Source: Andrena cerasifolii (taxonomy: Eukaryota > Arthropoda > Insecta > Hymenoptera > Andrenidae). Taken from it: DNA of 64,000 nt. This document shows, in pieces, positions 25,228-36,910 of the stretch; the stretch's first letter is position 1; each line of letters opens with the position of its first letter. The stretch spans positions 9,045,001 to 9,109,000 of the forward strand of contig NC_135130.1 of NCBI RefSeq assembly GCF_050908995.1. The letters run 5' to 3'. Under the pieces are notes generated by a model, which saw only the letters and a program-made list of their open reading frames with translations, ran no database searches and was not told where the DNA came from. The position numbers and the translations under genes were made by a program.

Positions 25228-25593
25228 GGGTAAGCAGGCCAGTAGATTGACGAATGGTTGGTTAATCGTTAATATTGAAAGAACTAGAGTTTTAATCTAT
25301 ATTATTGTTTTTTTATTTTGTAGAAAAAGCGTTTGTTGTTTTATAAATTATTAATATATTTATTGAAATTTTTTTATATGAGAAAAAGTATTTATATGTA
25401 CGGTCTTACTCCAGTATGCGCACTTAGATAACCTGTTGCACAGTTTTCGGACAATGAAAACTGCGCACGTTTTTAATTTTGATAAAATAAACTAAATTTT
25501 AACAAAAAATACCTTAATCTAGGCCACTACTATAGCTAATAAGCCTTTTATACGTCTAGCCAGACACCGCTAAATCTACTGGGCTGCTCACCC
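25228..25593. mobile_element. TA-flanked short DNA transposon with GGGTAAGCAGG ends
   Basis: The 366-bp, AT-rich element has a left end of GGGTAAGCAGGCCAGTAGAT. The reverse complement of the right end (to 25593) differs at two positions in the first 20. TA flanks it at 25226-25227 and 25594-25595. It has no coding capacity. Element 2 of the GGGTA-ended group. Confidence 0.82.
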
Positions 25594-27797
25594 TATTTCG
25601 CGCAAAAGGACAATCGCGACTGAAATTTAATTAAAGCGGGTAATCCATATCGGCCGGGGTAAAAAGTGAACGGCACAAGGGGCCGCCCTTTTCGCCCAGC
25701 TGTAATGAAAATCTGTTAGGTTCGCGCTGCACGGCGCCGCGCGCAATCTTTCGCCTCTTCTTACACGTTACAAGCCGCAATCTCGGGGCAGGATCTTTTG
25801 AGATGATAGGGCTGACCCAAAGAGGCCTGGGGTCCAGAAAGTGCAATATCTCGTTTAATGGAAGATCCCTCGTGCTATCAGCCTCTGAGCGTAAAGTTTA
25901 ATCCGTAAGAAGCGCGATAACGGATACCCCTTATCCGACCACCCGTGCCGCGTAAACGAGCGTATCTCGTTCCAGCCTGACTCGTAAAGCTTACGGTATC
26001 GGCTCGTTGGTATACGAACCGTCCGCAGCCGCGTCGGATATCGCGAAACTGGCATGCGGTTCAATTAGGAATGGCAATTACGCGGGGGCCCTCGGTCAAG
26101 CAGCCCCGCGGGGCCTGCGATTTGGTCAGTGGAACGTTTCGTAGCAATTCTACCAAAATTCCTACTGTTTCCCGCTCGAAACAATCACGGCCGTATTTTT
26201 ACCGTTGATTTTCGACTTGTTGCTGCGTCGCCAACCGATACGAGCAAGTTTTAATCGCGATCGCGGGAGGAAAAATGGAGGAAATGCCGTACGCGATCGA
26301 TCGTGCACATAAACGTGTGCGTTCGCTTTTCCTGTGCAGTCAACCTTGCGCAGAAGCGAACGTGGCACGCTGAATGTCGACAGTCTGACCGCTTTCAGTT
26401 CACAGTGCAAATCACCGCGGGCGTTTCAGTCTATGTAGCACTTTCTTTCCGCAGCATCGTTTCGAATAGCCCGCCAGCTGTGGACGCGCCATCTGCCGGG
26501 ACCGTTGACCCCTACGGTCGCGCGAATTTTGCCTAGTGAGTCTCTCGCCCGTCGCCCCGTCGCACGGTTTCAGATCGTCACGGTGATCTCTCGTTTTTAT
26601 CGCGGTAAAACCAAGGCCAGAGGTTGAATTGTGCGTGCTACGTTGCGCGCGACTATCGGTGGCAGCGAACTTTTCAGCTTTCCCGTGTATTTTTAATAAC
26701 ATAAAGACGGATAAACGACCAACAAACTGCTACTCTACATCGAGCCATTTCGCTTCGTTCCGTTACAATGAAATGCTTTGTCGATTGTTCGAGTACCACG
26801 GTATTCTGGCCGGCACAACAGAGAGACGGATGCAGGGGATCGGGACAATGAGAGACAGGCGCAGAGCATAAACGGAACGATGAAATATCGCGTCAGGAAC
26901 GGTTGCGAGACTCGATGAAATATGTGAAATTGAAATGTAGTCCGTAGCATCGCTAGCCGGTAGGAACGTGTTCGTTCGTTCGGAGTCGGTCGGTGACCGT
27001 CGCTGGCCTTCGCGAGTCCTCGGAACTCTTCGGGCGGGCTCGCCACGCGCGAACGTTGCGTCTCTAGTTTCTCGGAAAGTGGAATCGCGTGGTGCGTGCG
27101 TGCGGCAGTCCCGTCCGGTTTTAACGTAATTTCGTCGCGTTTAAAGTGGCTTCGCGAGTGAAAACTTTTCGATCGTCGTTGGTGATCGGTGAATCCTAAC
27201 CGTGCATCGTGCTACAATCGGTGTGCTCGGGCAAATGTCGCGGGAATCAGCCTGGAACACGCGCCAATGTAGCCGGGACGATTGCTGTGCTAAATGGAGG
27301 CGACCGTACTTTCTGACGTGACGATTACTGCGACTGAAAGGGATTACCTTCGGCTGAAAACCTAGCCCGGATTCGTAGGTAATGTGCTGCACAAACTCTT
27401 AATGCCATTCGATCCGATTAAAGTCTACGCGAAGCCCTCGAAGGGACGGCAGCCGTGGAGCAGGTGACAAGCTGCTGTCGTTTCGGCAGTTCCCGCGAAA
27501 AATCCGTCCGCCATGATTGTTTTCGCGTAATGTTTTACCGCGTGTACGCGTAGTAGAATAACGCGAATAATCGTGGCTCGCATTTCACCGCGAACAATAC
27601 CGGATTCAGAATTTATCACGCGATCGACTCTCGATCGTTAACCGAATTAATCCGCCGAGGTTCGATCTCGAGTTAATAAGTGTACGTGCTCGGTAAAGCA
27701 CGAAATGAAAATACCCCTGCAGGGCCTGTGCGTGTGAAATCAACCCACACTTCGCCCTGCCCCATCCCCTGTCCGTCCCCTACCCACCTGCAAAGAA

Positions 27798-27880
27798 ACG
27801 GGAAAAGCAGCAGGTGGTGTTTGGAATTTAAACACGTCCAGGATGCCTGTCCTTTTAAGTGGCGCTGCTGAAATTCCAAT
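27798..27880. repeat. Diverged local duplication, copy A
   Basis: It contains GGGAAAAGCAGCAGGTG and GGAATTTAAACACG, then CCTTTTAAGTGGC. Copy B, about 420 bp downstream (28216-28297), has GGGAAAAGCAAGCAGCAGGTG, GAAATTTAAATACACG and CCCTTTAAACCGGCC in the same order and spacing. The similarity is clear but imperfect. It could be an old tandem duplication, two copies of a short interspersed repeat, or a duplicated regulatory module. Confidence 0.5.
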
Positions 27881-28215
27881 GGCGTAGAAGGGATTTTTAA
27901 TACAAGATTTCGCTTCTCAGCTGAAATATTCGAGAACGAATTTAGCCGGAGTTCGGCTCGCAGGGAGATTCGCTCTGTTCCCTAAATAACGCGGGAAAAT
28001 TTCATCCCGGCTACAATCTATATGAAAATGTGTCCGAATAACGGGCAATTTTGCCGGACGCTATTAAATGTTGGAGATCGGATCGCGGGGCCATCAAATG
28101 TATTCAAATTCTCCGGGAATAGACGAAACCAATTCTTCCGGCGGCTTTGTTATTCATAAACGGACGCGTTCTTTTATAAAGTCGTTAATGCGAGCCATCC
28201 AGATGGGAGCGCGTG

Positions 28216-28297
28216 TGGGCAGGGAAAAGCAAGCAGCAGGTGTAGCTTGAAATTTAAATACACGCCGGAGCGGCGTTAGGCGCCCTTTAAACCGGCC
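28216..28297. repeat. Diverged local duplication, copy B
   Basis: Partner of 27798-27880. The same motif order is kept in the same orientation, with small insertions. Confidence 0.5.
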
Positions 28298-28608
28298 TCT
28301 CCCCGGCTGGGACCCCGAGCGAAACGGGATTAACATGTAAATCACTCGATCCCGCGATCATATCGGTTTTCCATTCCCAACCGTTGCGATGCCAGTCGAT
28401 GGAGAGGTAGGTGAAACTGGGCTCTGGTCGTTTCGGCCACGTACGGACATCTCGATCGTTGTTCTGGACCAAAGCGGAGATACCCATCGAGTCAATTAAG
28501 CGTGTAAGTCGAGCTGGCTGGGGACAGGTTCGCCCGAGTCGTAGAACCAATTACCCCAGCGTCCCGTCGCGTCGTTCATCAGCGACCGTTTTCTTATGAA
28601 GACATTAA

Positions 28609-28631
28609 CTCTCTCTCTCTCTCTCTCTCTG
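28609..28631. repeat. CT microsatellite
   Basis: About 23 bases of uninterrupted (CT)n. Confidence 0.9.
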
Positions 28632-31600
28632 TCTGGAAGCGAGTTCGGTTAGGCGTTCGTGGCGCGCTTAGCTTTTTTTCCTCTCGGACCGGGAACTCGA
28701 AATCCTGCACGTCCTCGCATCACGCATCCACGGGCGAGTGCATAGGGGAGGGTGTAGAGGGGGAGAGGACCCCCAGGGAACCCAGAAGCGGTCGTCCTTC
28801 GACGAAATAATTGCGGAACACGAGCCAGCTCTCGCGCGCTCTCCCGCCATTTAATGGCGGTATTCGCAGCGCGTACACCGTGCAGTCGTTATCCTCGATT
28901 TATGGCCGGGCTTGGCCTGAATCCTTATGCGGCGTTCGGTTAGGTACAGGCTCGCTGGAAAGGATAGTGGACGGGTTTAAAGGAAGAAGAGCCGCGAGTC
29001 CGGCACGGCCGTTACTCTCTATTTAGAGTGGCGCCTCTTCCAACATCAATTTCACCACTGTCGTTTCTTCTCCAGTAGTAACTAGCCGATGCAAAGATCG
29101 GAACGGGCTAAAATTCCAGCTCGGCCACCCCTATCCCATTCGCCATTCTCGGAAAAGATTATCAGTGAAAGGATACAAATACTTTTAATGCGAATTCATT
29201 AAAATTCGTTAGGCGATGATGTAAAATTTATTTATAGAATAAGCCTTGGTTATATTAAGCTCTTTTTCCCTTTTCTTCGGGGGGATGCAAGGGTGCGCCA
29301 CCGATGTTTGGTGGATCAGGGTTAAATGTGATAGGTGCAACCAGAGTGGGAAATCCATTGGTATCGGGCGACTAGTGTTTATACCAGGACTCTTGGCGAG
29401 GACAAATTGTTGTTCGATGGACGTAAGTCGGAGGTAATGGGATCGAGGCTCTTTGGAAGCGATGCTTTCGCCAAGTACGCGCTTAATCGCGTACTCGAGC
29501 GAGGCGGAAAGTTCAGAGGCCAAGTGCCATTTAAAAGTAGAGGTTTGCGCGTTGAAAAGTTTGGAAAGCTCCCAAGTTAGACCACTTCGTGTTTTTTAGA
29601 CGCGGCGGATTATTTTTAGGGAACGGGCGAGCAAGGTGGATATTTCTTTTACTTTCCTCTACGCCGCCAGTCGTATTTCCTTTCACTGCGGAATGTGAGC
29701 GTTCCGCGTAAAAACAGCTGCCAAAGTTACAGCGTTATCCAGCCGTATCCTCGGCAAATTTATTTGTTTATTTCGTCCGTGCGGCAATCCCGTAGCCTCC
29801 GAGTACCGAGCGGCGCGACGTTCCGCGATTTATTCCCTAGAAACTGGGTCTCGAATCGTCGCGGCAATAACTTATAGCAGAAGTTGCGAAACCGAGGGAC
29901 ATCTTCGGTTTCCACGGAGCGTGTCGCCTCGCTGATAAGTGGTCGTTTCACCGCCGAGAGGTCTGGACTTCGAACGCGCTGCTCGGCTCGAGGTGGTTTT
30001 CGAAAGTGCTTTTTATCGAACTTGAAACGATTTGGCGCGCCTCGGCACGAGGAAGCCGAGCCTTGAACTCGAAAGGCTCGTTTCAAGGACACGGGACTTG
30101 CATATCAGCCGGATGCAACGCAACAGACACCGTGTTGTTCTTGCTCGTACGTGCCCTCTTTGCGCAAGGCTCTCCGCTGGGAACAAACATCGTAAAACGT
30201 TTATACTTTCCTTTCGGATTCAAGGCTTGCGCAACGCAGTCGCGCAGCTGCATGAATATGTAATGCACGCGTGCAGTTCGTTATTGGCGCTCGAAGCCCG
30301 CCTCGTAGCATCGAAATCTTCTCGCTTCATCGAACGACGGACGATCTCTGGCGCGCCTAGTGGCGTGGGTTCGTCTGCCGATCGTCCGGGAGAGAAAGCA
30401 CGCTCCCGTAAGCCGACGAGAATCGATGCTAAACCCTGGCGAATTAGTTTGCTCCGCGGGTAGACGCGCGTAGAGAGAAAGATGGCTTTAGGGTTTTCCA
30501 CGCTGGCCTGCACGCGGAGAGCCGCCCCGCGAGCTCACTCTCTCCAACAGAGAGCTGCTCGGGGGCGGCCGGGCTGGGTTTCACGGTCGATCCTCGGGAA
30601 AGCCGGGCGGATGGGAGAAATAACAATGGCGCGGCCAGGTAAATCCGCGGTAAACGTTTACCTTTGCTAATTAAACGAAACTCCGGCTGGCTCGTTGCCG
30701 CGTGCTCCCTTTCGAAGCGGGGCAGAGAGTAACGGAGACGATCCGCCGCGCCGGCGAAAGATTAGCCGAGGCAGATTTTCCAAGGCGTTAGAACCCGCGC
30801 TCCGACAGTGAGTCACACTTAGCTTATCGTGCAGAAAGTAAACCAGCGTGCTGCACACTTTCTGATAGCCGTGTACACGTACAGTTGCACGCGCCGGCTT
30901 TTAATTAAATTCCAACACGAGAATACCTGTGCGCGGCTAGGCTGAGCGGCGAGACACGCGATGCGTTGCGCGCTCCGCATCAGCCACCGTCGGATGCATA
31001 ATGTATGCGAGTAATGTATATCGCGACACGAAAGTCGAACGGGGTTCCTCGCCCGATAACAATTGGAACGTATTCCCGCGGTGTCGACGCCGGTCCTTGC
31101 GCACGGTGCACCGATTCTGGTCACGATTCCGGTACGGCACGGTGGACGACAGCCAGCGGCGGGCCTCGCACGCGTGTCCAGGAGATGATGCGCGTACACA
31201 GGACCCGCGGCCGCACGCAACCGGGTGTTTTCATGCGCGGCCAGGGCGCATCGTAACGCTCGTGTAGCGCCGTGATTAGACACGCCACGGACTCGGTGGA
31301 ACCGGTTCGCCTTCGTCTCTGTTTCTCTCCCTTTCTCCTCGTTGGGACCGTCTCGATTATGGGTCGACCGAGTTGTAGAAGAGAAGATGGCGAGGGACAC
31401 CGGAGGGACTCGGGAAACAGACTCGCGTTTCTGTTTCGTTGCCTTTTCTTTTCCTTTCTTTTCGTCCCTCTCGCGTTCGTCTCGCAGTGGCGACTTTCAC
31501 CTTGCGTAACCAAATGCCTCGGGACTTTCTTCTTCCTCTCGGACGCGCCTCCTGGAAACCCGACGCCCGACCTCCCTTTTTTTTTCCCCCGAGCGTCTCG

Positions 31601-34226
31601 TTATTTCAGGATTGCCGAGCTCGGAAGCCGATAGCTTATCAAACGTAACGGCGCTATTAATGGACTGCGCAATATCCCGTGTTTGGAATTGCTCGGAACT
31701 CGTTGGTTCTTTTTTTTCTTCGCCTCGCGCAGCAATCGGCCCGATTACGAGGCCCTGCGGCGTAGATAAAGAAAAATACCGTCTTACGTAATAATTGTAC
31801 ACGCTCGTGTTTAACCGACCGACGTGCTCGATAGGAGAGTTCCCAGAAAGTTTACCGGTAGATAGGAGCGGGCGTACAACTGTGTAAATACGCGCGAAAC
31901 ACAAAGAGGGGTCGGGTGAGAGGGGAGTGATATAAAATAATTCGCCCCGCTATCGAATAGAAATATTGACTCGAGTCGATAAGATAATACAGCTGCTCGA
32001 TAGTCTCGTTCCACGTTCATTAACACGCTCCCCGCGGCGGTGATTTTACGCGGATCGCGAGACGGTTGCGCGTAACCTTTCGGCGCGAGTCGCATGCCCT
32101 CCTCTCGACCAGGCCCGTGCAAAAAGCTCGACTAATTTGACGAGGGCGAAGAGGCTCGCCCCGTGGGATCGTTGATAACGAGGAACCGGTCGAAACGTCC
32201 TCATTAGCGTAATTAAGTCAACGATCGTGTAACAAGCTCCTCTCTGTTTCTCTGTGCGCCGGCGAAAGGTCGACGACGCATAATGGGTACAAATACACGT
32301 TGCGCCAGAGTTTTTATCGCGTTGAAGGTTAATTCACCGGTTCCTCGAACGCGTGGCAAAAACTCGCGGCAATTACAATTGGCAGTTTAACGAGTGGCGC
32401 GCATGAAACGCGATTCAGGGAGAAAGAAGCCGGGAGGCCGCGGTTCTCGGCGATCATTACCGAGGGATTAGAGCCGGAAATAATCCCCGTAGCCGCCGGG
32501 CGAGGCTCGCCGGAGCCTAAAAGAGCGGGGTTGCGTGGCACGGAATTTGCGGTTGCGGAAAAGAGTCTCGTGACCGTGGCCGAAGGAAGCGCCGAGAGCG
32601 GGAGGACGCGTACATGCGCGTAATTCGCTGGATCCGCGAGCGCTCGATCCCGACAATCTCCTCTATCCTCCCATTGTGGCAGATTCGTGCGCCAGCCGGG
32701 AAGGTGGAGGTAGGTAGGTGCGCGCGGAGTTACCGCTGGATCGGGTTGAAGCTGGGAGAGCGGGTTCAGCTTGTGACTGGCTCGTGAATAATGCATGCCA
32801 GCCGCGAGCCCACGCCGCAGCACGCTATATACGAAGATGCCAGACACGCTACTCGGAACCGGGCTTGTATCTATATGGGCACATAGACCCACGCCGGAGA
32901 CCGGCGGAGAGGAGCCCCGTGTAGTCAGGGATACGTACACGCGCGCACACGTACGCTCGTTACACGCTCAACCGGCTCACCGCTCGACTATTTGTGCGCC
33001 GTCGTTGTTGGTCGTCGTCGGCCTCCTCCTCGTCCTCCTCCTGCTCGGCTATAGGGAGTAGAAGGGATTCCACCGGTGATGTCCCTCCGCAGAGACACGT
33101 GCACGGAGGAGCCATTTGTGCTCACCCTCCGCGTGCCCGTTGTTTCAACTTTCCACGTGACCGCGCTGGAAAAGCCCAGGAACGCGTGCCAGTTCTGCGA
33201 CAGGACACGGATCCTGCTCCTCCCATTGTTCAGCCCACCCCTCCAGCCCCCGCGATTCATCGCGGAGAAATTTGCCGATAAAACTCGCAGAAATGGCAAG
33301 TCCGGACGCGCGGAAGTCGAGGCGAGCCACGCGAAAGATAGCATTGCGAAGTTCGCAGCGCTCCGAAGGACCGGAAAGTTTGAAGTTCACAGATAAAGCG
33401 GAGAGCGGTGACACAGTAGTCGCGTCGCGGTCGCGGCCAGATTACCGGAAGAGAAGCGGTGTCTTTCGTTGGGCGAAACACCAGCGGACTACTCCCGAGA
33501 AGTTGCGCGCCAGTTTCGCGTCGGGCAGACACAATTCCGCGCGACCGGTCGCGTTCCGCCGAAACTTTCCCGCAACTTTTCCAATTGGTCACGTTCCCAC
33601 CGCGAATTCCCGCGACTCCGGCAATCCCGCGTATATCAATCTCCGCCGACTCGTTGAAATTCAGATCTCCGGCAATTCAGTTGCCGTGTACGCGTTCGGT
33701 CCGCTGTCGCGCAAACTTCTTTCTGCTCGCCTTCCACTCTCATGGAAATTGTTTCGTCGGGGTGGGGGCAGAAGACGACCGACGATTGTCCTTGGCAGTT
33801 GCCGCCGCGAGAAACGAAAGAGGAATAAAAGCGGGGTGGCGTTTTTTGTGCCGATAGTTGAAATCCTCGGCTTTCCTCGCGGAAAGGCTTTCTGGGGCAT
33901 GATAATCGCCGGGCCGGGGGCAGAACCGAGGGGTTCCCAGGGCAATTTCTGACACAGCGGCGAGCACCGCGGGGGCGGAGGAGAGAGATGACTAAATAAA
34001 ATCAATTAAAAAGTTTCGCCACGCCGGGAGTCGAGGAGTTTTCATCAAGTTTTCCGCCGTGCACGCTTCCCCGGCCGCACACCGTCACAGTAGCTGGCGG
34101 AACTTTTGCTATAAACTGGCGATACACCAACACCGACGACCAATTCGTGGTAGTTTCCCTAACTTTCCGACTTTCGTGTCAAACTTGTTAATGGCTTTCT
34201 GTGGCGGTTCTGTTACCATCGCTCCC

Positions 34227-34248
34227 ACTCTCTCTCTCTCTCTCTCTG
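34227..34248. repeat. CT microsatellite
   Basis: About 22 bases of (CT)n, about 250 bases upstream of the recursive splice site at 34500. Confidence 0.9.
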
Positions 34249-34473
34249 CCTCTCCCTCGGCTTCTCACCATTTCCATTCCCCTCGGCCTTCCACCAATTC
34301 ATCTGTCGATCGGTCGATGTTACTTATCGAACTACGCCCAGCCAACTTATCCCTTTAATAAATTTCCCTCGCTCCTCGACAAATCTGCTTCTTACCCTCT
34401 CCCTCTGTTCGTCTGGGATGCTTCTCGTTGCTAAGCTGGCGAAATCTCCACGTTCTACGCATCGCGCGGATCG

Positions 34474-34567
34474 CTGACAAATATTTTCTTTTTGTTGCAG
34501 GTAAGGAAAGAGACTCTCTTTTTGAAGTTTCCCCGCGGATACTGGCAAACGCTGCGTTTCGGTGAGT
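34474..34567 (+). other. Recursive splice site with a possible 61-nt exon
   Basis: In order: a CTGAC branch-point motif (34474-34478); the pyrimidine-rich tract ATATTTTCTTTTTGTTGCAG, ending at 34500; then immediately GTAAGG (34501-34506). AG directly joined to a strong donor is the consensus of recursive (ratchet) splice sites, used to remove long insect introns in steps. A second good donor, TTTCG/GTGAGT, starts at 34562. The segment 34501-34561 can thus be spliced as a 61-nt exon or used as a zero-length ratchet point. Its first frame is open (20 codons plus one G). That leftover G is the phase needed by the exon at 49816, which opens with AG and would complete GAG. I infer that both belong to one + strand gene. 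No RNA evidence is available here. Confidence 0.6.
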
Positions 34568-36040
34568 TCTCCCTGTGGGCTTTACCTAGCTTCGGTTTAA
34601 CAGAAACACCTTGAATTTCTGTGAAGTGCAAGTCTATCCGATTACGCTCGCAAAGTCCGTGTAAACCGAAACCGTATAGATGCTGTCGTTCTACATCGTC
34701 GTCCCTCTCTTGTTCACGCTCTCTTTCTCTCCTTCTGTTTTACTCGTGGAGAAAAAAATCGCTTCGCTAAGGCTAGCCGAAGCGTCCAGGAAGCAACGAG
34801 CGCGATAACAGTTTCGGTTATCACGGCGGAACGCGATAGCGCGCCACGTTTCTCGATACCGTCCTCTCTTCGTAAGCGTAAGATTAAACGGGGAACGCGA
34901 TTTCTTGCGCTCTCCTCGCGGACCTCTGTCACGTGTTTCCTAGGAAATCCTGCTTATCGGACTCCCCAGCGCAACGCGACAGTTTTATAATTCCTTCCCG
35001 CGCACCTCCTGTCCCCCCCGGGGAGATTCCTTTCTATTCGAGTTTCTCGATTGAAAGAGTTAGTTACGCGCGCCTCGGAGCAGAGTAAAAGTTTGCCGCA
35101 GCGTTTTACTTTCGAATTGGGCGTCGCGTCGGAAAAGCATCCATCTGGCATCAGCGCCGGGAGGAATCTTAATTCAGAGTATCGCGGCGACCCGATCCAC
35201 GCGCGATCGCATCGTAATTAAAAGCAGAACCTGTCTCGGACTTTGGCTCGCAATCTTAATTACCATCTCAGGGCAATCCTTTAAGTCGGCGCGGCGCCGC
35301 GACTCCGCTCTCATAATAATTCTTCGCTTTCGTTTTACGAGCTTCCGATAAGAAGTTTGCGTCAGGCAGCAGTGGTTAAAAGTTTACCAGTTTAAACCGG
35401 GTCATGTCGGTCGGGGCCTGTGCAACACGTCCGCTGCAACTTGTGCCAGCTGTAATTCCGCGGATTAATCAATTCCAGATAAAAGGAGAGCCGGCTCGTG
35501 TCTGAACGGACGGGACGGACGTATTCGGAGTCTCGGGGCGCTTAATCTCGAACAGATCCTCCGGTGTGGAGAATTTAAATAACAGGATTATCCGCGCGAT
35601 AAATCTGTCCGAGTTATTTGCATCTTAACGCGCCGCTTATCTCTGCCGCGATCGCGACCGGGATATTTTAATTATCTCCCGGGAGAACGGGTTACACGTT
35701 ACACGTGCTCCAGCCCGAGCTTCTTCCTTCTTTCTTGCCCGAGTTCCAGATTCCGAGCGGCTCCGCCGAAAGCTGAGTCAATATTGACTTACGCCAAATT
35801 CCGTGTATGTAACGACACTTAACCCAGATTCCCTAGCCCTACGACACAGAGAATACTTGGCCAAGCCGATAGCTAGCTCGTGTACGCCGCTGAATCGCTG
35901 GAATTCTTGTTCGGTTCGAACCATTAAGGCCCACTTTGAATCGGCGAGCAGCGTAAATAAACGCGCGGAGGGATTTCGCGCGAATCCGTCGAAACGTGGC
36001 TCCTGAAACCGACCATCGGCTTTATTTATCCATCGCCCAG
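34568..36040. other. GC-rich gene-free DNA, probably intron
   Basis: No gene or repeat is supported. If the recursive site at 34500 and the exon at 49816 belong to one gene, this is the start of an intron of about 15.3 kb. Confidence 0.45.
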
Positions 36041-36910
36041 CCTTTAAGTGTGTTCAACTAAAAATAGAAGGATTAATAGAGCTTCTGCGAGCGATCGTTT
36101 CGATCTTGCCACCGTTGCGCTGAAAGTAGGAAATGTAATAAAATATATCTGTATTTCGGTGGCCGAGATATTTTTGTTCCGAATGCAATTATATTTTATT
36201 ATGATCCACATGTTGTAAATGTACAGATAAATCGGAAATATCACGCGGCTACCATTCTTATGAAATAGATGGAATTTTATCTACAAATCGTAACGTTGTA
36301 GCCAATGATTTTTTTCATATTTTCAATTAATAAGAACTGTACATATAATCATTACATATGTATAAAATATGTTTCAAAGTTTGCGAGAAAATTTATTTCG
36401 CTCAAAAATGTCTATATCTTCAAATATTTAAGAGGGGTCTAGAAATGTGACACAATCTTCCTACTGCATAGTGATTGACCACGGAAGCAAATAACTAATT
36501 TAAGGTTCTGGTAGTAGTTTTACAGTGATTGACGTGCAATTTGTTATTAGTTAGTGTTATTAGTGAGTATAATATTACGAAGTAATCCCACTGCTGTAGT
36601 AACAATGGATAAATTGGTACATCTAGCAGCGATAAGATATTGGAACCATTTAAGAAGACTATCTATTCCATATTTTTATTGGATTATTAATTATAAGTAA
36701 ATATTATAACTGTTTAAAATTTCAGAAAATACAATCATTATAATTTCGGGATCATGCAGTTGTATAAAGTAAATTGTTTTATTCTTTCGAAATACTTTGA
36801 ATGTGATAGCAACAGATTTTACTCTCGGATCTTAGCGATAAACACTTCCTTTCTATGAATTATGTAACACACGTCCTTAAACTGTCAATCACTGTACATG
36901 TCACCCTAAT
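36041..36910. other. AT-rich island containing a MITE
   Basis: The AT-rich block has sharp edges. Its right half is the MITE at 36523-36894. An extra copy of the end motif, TAGTGATTGACCA, lies outside it at 36468-36480, which hints at an older or second insertion. The left half (36041-36460) is AT-rich with no terminal repeats that I can match. Confidence 0.5.
36523..36894. mobile_element. TA-flanked MITE with CAGTGATTGAC ends
   Basis: The 372-bp sequence begins CAGTGATTGAC and ends GTCAATCACTG, a perfect 11-bp inverted repeat, with TA at 36521-36522 and 36895-36896. CAGT-starting ends in a TA target are the hallmark of Tc1/mariner-type elements. The interior is AT-rich with no coding frame, so it is a non-autonomous MITE. 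Confidence 0.75.

Larger units (their letters stand above)
25596..34470. other. GC-rich gene-free DNA, probably intron or upstream region
   Basis: No coding gene can be supported. The stretch has a diverged 80-bp duplication (27798-27880 and 28216-28297) and CT microsatellites at 28609-28631 and 34227-34248. The stretch at about 26960-27340 has the look of an insect 5' untranslated region (CpG-rich, GTCGGTCGG, GAGTGAAAAC), but no initiator, TATA box or start codon in context supports a promoter call. Confidence 0.45.

Noticed and set aside
26960..27340. Possible promoter or non-coding first exon
   Set aside because: It has a CpG-rich, 5'UTR-like texture, but I found no initiator, TATA box, start codon in context or clear donor, so no promoter is called.
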